A stretch of 64,000 nucleotides of DNA from assembly GCF_015905305.1 (NCBI RefSeq), contig NZ_JADZLQ010000001.1:1264599-1328598 (forward strand), given 5' to 3'. Under the pieces are notes generated by a model. It saw only the letters and a program-made list of their open reading frames with translations, searched no databases and had not been told where the DNA came from. Made by a program: the position numbers and the translations under genes. This stretch comes from Pinirhizobacter soli (GTDB lineage Bacteria; Pseudomonadota; Gammaproteobacteria; Xanthomonadales; Rhodanobacteraceae). Position 1 is the stretch's first letter. Every line of letters begins with the position of its first letter. This document shows, piece after piece, positions 60,149 to 64,000 of the stretch.

Positions 60149-62851
60149 ATGCAATCTTTAACCAGGCACGCGCTTTGGATGATGGTCGCGGTAGCGGTTT
60201 CATCCGCACCGAGCGCATACGCCCAAAAAGCCTATACCCCAACCAGGGTCAGCGGCGACGCTGGCTCCATCACCGCCATCGACCGCTGGCAGATCCAGGA
60301 CAGTTCGAAGGCGCAGCAAGCCGGTACCGACATCTCCTCGACGTCCTTCCACACCAAGGGCTGGTACGCGGTGAGTGGCAGGGCCACGGTGATGGCAGGG
60401 TTGCTGGAAAACGGCACGTTCAAGGACGACGTGTTCTATAGCGACAACCTGCGTGCGGTGCAGGTACCCGAGGCCAGCGGCAATCTCTTCGTTACGCCCT
60501 GGTGGTATCGCTCCGAATTCACCTTGGCCAAGGGGCCGGCCGGAAGACACACCTTGCTTCGCACGAACGGGATGGTCGCCAGCGCGGACCTGTGGGTGAA
60601 CGGGCATCTGGTCGCCGACCACGCGTCGGTGGCCGGGGCCTACCCGGTACGCGAGTTCGACGTAACGGCCTGGGTACATGCGGGCGCCAACGTGCTGGCG
60701 ATGCAGGTACATCCGGGTGATCCCAGGATGAGCCTCTCCATTGGTTGGGTGGACTGGAACCCCACGCCCCCGGACAACAACATGGGCCCCTGGCGTGGCG
60801 TGGATATCGTCCAGGCCGGACCCGTGCAACTGAGCTTCCCGCAGGTCGCATCGACGCTGTCGCTGCCTGACCTCTCGCACGCCGCGCTGGACGTAAAGGT
60901 GACCGCGAAGAACCTCGACACCGTGGCGCATGATGCGACGATCACCGGCACGGCGGCCGGCGTTCCCCTAAAGCAAGTCGTGCACCTAGGACCGGGGCAA
61001 ACCCAGGTCGTTTCGTTCTCGTCCAGCTCGACCCCGGGCCTCGCCCTGGATCATCCGAAGATCTGGTGGCCCATCGGCATGGGCGAACACCCGCTCTATC
61101 AACTCGACATGACGGCCGCGGTCGATGGGGCGACTTCCGACCGGGCCACGGCGACTTTCGGTATACGCAGTGTCACCTCGAACCTCACCAAGCAGGGCTA
61201 TCGCCAATTCTTCATCAACGGAAAGCCCTTGCTGATCCGCGGCGGCGGCTGGGCACCGGACATGTTCCTGCGCGACGATCCTGCCCGCATGGAGGCCGAG
61301 TTCAGCTACGTGCGCAACCTCGGCCTCAACACCATCCGCAGCGAAGGGAAGCTTGAGAACCAGCGCTTCTACGACCTGGCCGATCGCGACGGCATCATGA
61401 TCCTGGCCGGGTGGGAATGCTGCGACAAGTGGGAGTCAGCCGCCAACACCGGCGGGCAGCCCTGGGACGCCGCCGATATGCAGGTGGCAGCAGATTCCAT
61501 GGCAAGCGAGGCACGCCTGCTTCGCAACCATCCTTCGGTGATCGGCTTCCTGATCGGCAGCGACAACCCACCGCCACCGCCCATCGCGAAGGTCTATGTC
61601 GACGCGCTGCGCGCCGCGAACTGGACCTTGCCCATCATCTCGGCAGCCGTCCCCAAGGGCACCGCCGAAGCCGGCCCCTCAGGCCTCAAGATGGCAGGTC
61701 CCTACGACTGGATACCGCCGGCCTATTGGTACGCCGACAAGCTCGGTGGCGCGTTCGGCTTCGATTCGGAGGTCAGCGCCGGCGCCGTTATCCCGCGAAT
61801 GGAAGACATACAGCGCATGCTCTCGCCGCAGGAGCAGGAAGCCCTTTGGAAATACCCGGAGGCCAGGCAATACCACGCATCGGCTGATTGGTCGACGTTC
61901 GCGGTACTGACGCCGTTCGACAAGGCGCTGGCCCATCGCTACGGGGCACCGACGAACCTTGCCGATTACGTTGCCAAAGCCCAGCTGGACAACTACGACA
62001 ACACCCGCGCACAGTTCGAGGCGTTCAATGCGCACATGGATGCCGCCAACCCCGCCACCGGCGTGATCTACTGGATGCTCAACAACGCGTGGCCGTCACT
62101 GCACTGGCATCTGTACGACTACTTCATGAATCCGGCCGGCGCCTATTTTGGCGCCAAGAAAGCCAACGAGCTGGTGCACATCCAGTACTCGTACGATTCG
62201 AAGGACATCGTGCTGGTGAACCACGCGCTTGACGATGTGCACGGCCTTCAGGCGCGCATCCGCGTGCGCAACCTGGATGGCAGCGTGCGCTTTGACAAGA
62301 GCCTGAAGGATGTCGATGTGGCGGGGAACCGTACACGGAAACTTCAGACGCTTCCGGCCGTCGCCGGCCTGTCCCCGGTTTACTTCATCGAGCTGGAGCT
62401 CTCGTCCTCCGACGGCGCGACCGTGAGCCGCAATGTCTACTGGCTACCCACCGGACCGGATGTGCTCGACTGGGCCAAGTCAAACTGGTACCTCACTCCG
62501 GTAACCAAGTACGCAGACCTCACCGCGCTACAGTCCTTGCCCGCCGCGACCAGCCAGGTTCGCGCCACGACCCGGCACGAAGGAAACGAAGATGTCACCA
62601 CGGTCGAGCTGACGGTACCGGCATCGTCCAGGGCGCTGGCGCTCCAGCAACACGTGTCGATCAGGCAGGGCGCCAAGGGCGATCTTGCGTTGCCGATACT
62701 GTGGAATGACAATGACGTCACGCTTTGGCCCGGGGAATCGATCGTCCTCACCGCGCGGTACGCCGCGAAGCAGGGAGTTGTACCGATGGTCGAGGTCAGC
62801 GGGTGGAACGTACCGCTCCAGAGTGTTCCGGCTAACGGAACGGGTCATTGA
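60149..62851 (+). CDS. csxA: Secreted GH2 exo-beta-D-glucosaminidase (CsxA type)
   Basis: 900 residues. Signal peptide 1-25, jelly-roll sugar-binding domain, Ig-like domain, TIM barrel and C-terminal beta domains. 'EGKLENQRFYDLADRDGIM', 'GWECCDKWES', 'RNHPSVIGFLIGSDN' and 'GGAFGFDSEVSAGAVIP' follow the exochitosanase subgroup. Asp472 in GSDN and Glu541 in 'FDSE' correspond to the acid/base Asp469 and nucleophile Glu541 of Amycolatopsis CsxA, separating it from beta-mannosidases, which have Asn-Glu. Cuts glucosamine from the non-reducing end of chitosan oligomers. Confidence 0.88.
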   Translation: MQSLTRHALWMMVAVAVSSAPSAYAQKAYTPTRVSGDAGSITAIDRWQIQDSSKAQQAGTDISSTSFHTKGWYAVSGRATVMAGLLENGTFKDDVFYSDNLRAVQVPEASGNLFVTPWWYRSEFTLAKGPAGRHTLLRTNGMVASADLWVNGHLVADHASVAGAYPVREFDVTAWVHAGANVLAMQVHPGDPRMSLSIGWVDWNPTPPDNNMGPWRGVDIVQAGPVQLSFPQVASTLSLPDLSHAALDVKVTAKNLDTVAHDATITGTAAGVPLKQVVHLGPGQTQVVSFSSSSTPGLALDHPKIWWPIGMGEHPLYQLDMTAAVDGATSDRATATFGIRSVTSNLTKQGYRQFFINGKPLLIRGGGWAPDMFLRDDPARMEAEFSYVRNLGLNTIRSEGKLENQRFYDLADRDGIMILAGWECCDKWESAANTGGQPWDAADMQVAADSMASEARLLRNHPSVIGFLIGSDNPPPPPIAKVYVDALRAANWTLPIISAAVPKGTAEAGPSGLKMAGPYDWIPPAYWYADKLGGAFGFDSEVSAGAVIPRMEDIQRMLSPQEQEALWKYPEARQYHASADWSTFAVLTPFDKALAHRYGAPTNLADYVAKAQLDNYDNTRAQFEAFNAHMDAANPATGVIYWMLNNAWPSLHWHLYDYFMNPAGAYFGAKKANELVHIQYSYDSKDIVLVNHALDDVHGLQARIRVRNLDGSVRFDKSLKDVDVAGNRTRKLQTLPAVAGLSPVYFIELELSSSDGATVSRNVYWLPTGPDVLDWAKSNWYLTPVTKYADLTALQSLPAATSQVRATTRHEGNEDVTTVELTVPASSRALALQQHVSIRQGAKGDLALPILWNDNDVTLWPGESIVLTARYAAKQGVVPMVEVSGWNVPLQSVPANGTGH

Positions 62852-62867
62852 AGACGGAAGGGTTTCC

Positions 62868-63881
62868 ATGGCACGCGTGACCATCAACGATGTCGCCCGG
62901 GTCTCGGATACCTCGAAGAAGACCGTCTCACGGGTATTGAACAACGAGCCGAACGTACGCGATTCGGTGCGCGACCGCGTGCTGTCGGCCGTGGCGGAAC
63001 TCAACTACCGGCCGCTTACCTCCGCGCGCAGCCTGGCAACGAACCGGTCCTTCATGATCGGCCTGCTTTACGACAACTTGTCGCCAAGCTACATCATGGA
63101 AGTCCAGGCGGGCGTGCTCGAAGCATGCGAGGCCAGGCAGTACAGCATGATGGTGCAGCCGCTGGTGTCGACGGCACCGGACTTCGTCGACCGCGTCGAC
63201 GGCATCCTCTCGCGGCACCGGCCCGATGGGCTGATCCTTACGCCACCCCTCACCGACCATGCGAAGCTGCTCGATCACCTGCGCAAGGCCGAGATTCCAT
63301 TCGCCTCGATCGCCCCGCGCCAGTCCAAAGGTTGCATCGGGGTGATACTGCGCGAGCGCGAAGCCGCGGCGGCGATGGTGGACCACCTTGTATCGCTTGG
63401 TCATCGCCGCATCGCACACATCATTGGCCCACCCAAACACGGCGCGGGCATCTGGCGCCTGGCCGGTTACCGTGACGGGCTGAAGCGCGCCGGGCTTGAG
63501 GAAAATCCCGCCTACATGATCCAGGGGCAGTTTTCCTTCGAGTCGGGCGTGGCCGCGGCCCGCCAGTTGCTCAAGCTCAAGAAGCGGCCCACCGCCATTT
63601 TTGCGGCCGACGACGACATGGCTGTCGGTGCGATCTGGGCGGCCGCGGAGGCTGGGGTTTCGGTACCTGCTGATATGTCCATCTGCGGCTTCGACGACAC
63701 CACGATCGCCACGCAGGTGTGGCCGCCGCTGACTACCGTGCACCAACCAGTGCACGACATGGGCAAGCGCGCCACTGAGGAGCTCTTGCTTCGCGTGCTT
63801 GACAAGGGGGAAGCCCGCATGGTCGAAGTAGGCTACGAAATGCGGGTGCGGGCATCGACGGCGCCCGCACCCCTCACCTAA
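62868..63881 (+). CDS. LacI-family transcriptional repressor
   Basis: 337 residues. N-terminal helix-turn-helix 'VTINDVARVSDTSKKTVSRV' and hinge 'YRPLTSARSLATNRS', then a periplasmic-binding-like sensor ('GLLYDNLSPSYIMEVQAG', 'GHRRIAHIIGP', 'ICGFDDTTIATQVWPPLTTV'). GGAAGG lies before the ATG; the longer frame is inside the GH2 gene. Last gene of the sugar locus on the same strand; likely binds the palindrome at 52023 and is released by an amino sugar or its phosphate. Confidence 0.93.
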   Translation: MARVTINDVARVSDTSKKTVSRVLNNEPNVRDSVRDRVLSAVAELNYRPLTSARSLATNRSFMIGLLYDNLSPSYIMEVQAGVLEACEARQYSMMVQPLVSTAPDFVDRVDGILSRHRPDGLILTPPLTDHAKLLDHLRKAEIPFASIAPRQSKGCIGVILREREAAAAMVDHLVSLGHRRIAHIIGPPKHGAGIWRLAGYRDGLKRAGLEENPAYMIQGQFSFESGVAAARQLLKLKKRPTAIFAADDDMAVGAIWAAAEAGVSVPADMSICGFDDTTIATQVWPPLTTVHQPVHDMGKRATEELLLRVLDKGEARMVEVGYEMRVRASTAPAPLT

Positions 63882-63916
63882 GTGCCACGCCACCAATCGA
63901 TAGGAGAAAAGCCCAG

Positions 63917-64000
63917 ATGCCCGCCACGCCTGACGCCAACGCCCCGCGACAGAAGTTCCACTTCATCTCCGGGCTGCCGCGTTCCGGCACCACGCTGCTG
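63917..64000 (+). CDS. Sulfotransferase family protein, N-terminal fragment (cut by window edge)
   Basis: 28 residues visible. 'FHFISGLPRSGTTLL' is the PAPS-binding P-loop of the sulfotransferase_3 family. TAGGAG lies about nine bases before the ATG. 35 bases after lacI. Such genes often occur in TonB-receptor loci of Xanthomonadales; whether it belongs to this operon cannot be told. Confidence 0.8.
   Translation, partial: MPATPDANAPRQKFHFISGLPRSGTTLL

Noticed and set aside
60149-62851. GH2 enzyme as beta-mannosidase or beta-galactosidase
   Set aside because: The acid/base position is Asp in GSDN rather than Asn-Glu, and the CsxA blocks around it match the exo-glucosaminidase subgroup.
1-64000. 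CRISPR arrays, tRNA, rRNA, insertion sequences
   Set aside because: No direct-repeat array, no tRNA-like cloverleaf and no transposase reading frame were found by eye.

Overview
The window looks like the chromosome of a high-GC gammaproteobacterium of the Xanthomonadales, most likely Rhodanobacteraceae (Luteibacter or Dyella type). This is inferred from the Pseudomonas/Xanthomonas-style order of the polar flagellar genes (fleQ, fliEFGHIJK, fliLMNOPQR, flhBAF, fleN, fliA, cheYZA, motCD, parC/parP, cheW), the MotC/MotD stator, FleQ with sigma-54 promoters, and the Xanthomonas-type TonB receptor linked to glycoside hydrolases. I see no IS element, tRNA, rRNA or CRISPR array.

Layout. 1-5368 (minus): a chemotaxis operon of a STAS protein, CheY, CheA, CheW, a chemoreceptor with a CheR-docking tail, and CheR cut by the window edge. 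It has an exact sigma-28 promoter at 5415-5441. 5506-7172 (plus): a divergent pair, a FliK-like protein and a small FlhB C-domain homologue. 7196-12058: accessory genes (two AraC regulators, a secreted hydrolase, a JmjC/cupin-like protein, a secreted unknown, a VOC protein), ending in a REP-like inverted repeat at 12071-12178. 12177-43263 (minus): nearly the whole flagellar and chemotaxis superoperon, running DUF2802, [inserted unknown with a deamidase-like Thr-Cys-His pattern], cheW, parP, parC, motD, motC, cheA, cheZ, cheY, fliA, fleN, flhF, flhA, flhB, fliR-fliL, fliK-fliE, fleQ, PilZ protein, two FliT-like chaperones around a 46-residue ORF, fliS and fliD. 43401-44546 (minus): flagellin fliC with its own sigma-28 promoter. 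44872-48306 (plus): a large glycosyltransferase and a methyltransferase, probably for flagellin glycosylation, behind a sigma-54-like promoter. 48315-51947: a secreted unknown and the sulfate-activation pair cysD-cysNC. 52066-64000 (plus): a sugar-utilisation locus of glucokinase, GH20 hexosaminidase, TonB receptor, APC permease, GH2 exo-beta-D-glucosaminidase and LacI repressor, then the start of a sulfotransferase.

How the genes work together. FleQ with sigma-54 would switch on fliE, fliL, fliD and the glycosyltransferase operon (sites at 37990, 31071, 43309 and 44778). The products build the MS ring, export gate, switch and rod adaptor. FliA, encoded inside the superoperon, then drives fliC and the STAS-cheYAW operon. 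FlhF/FleN set flagellar number and site, and ParC/ParP probably place the CheA arrays at the pole. The right-hand locus is best read as extracellular or periplasmic breakdown of chitosan or partly acetylated chitooligosaccharides, with uptake and phosphorylation under a LacI-type repressor; a perfect 16-bp palindrome sits in the glucokinase promoter. Starts were moved from the longest ORF where overlaps (ATGA/TGATG), Shine-Dalgarno sequences or family length made a shorter start clearly better.
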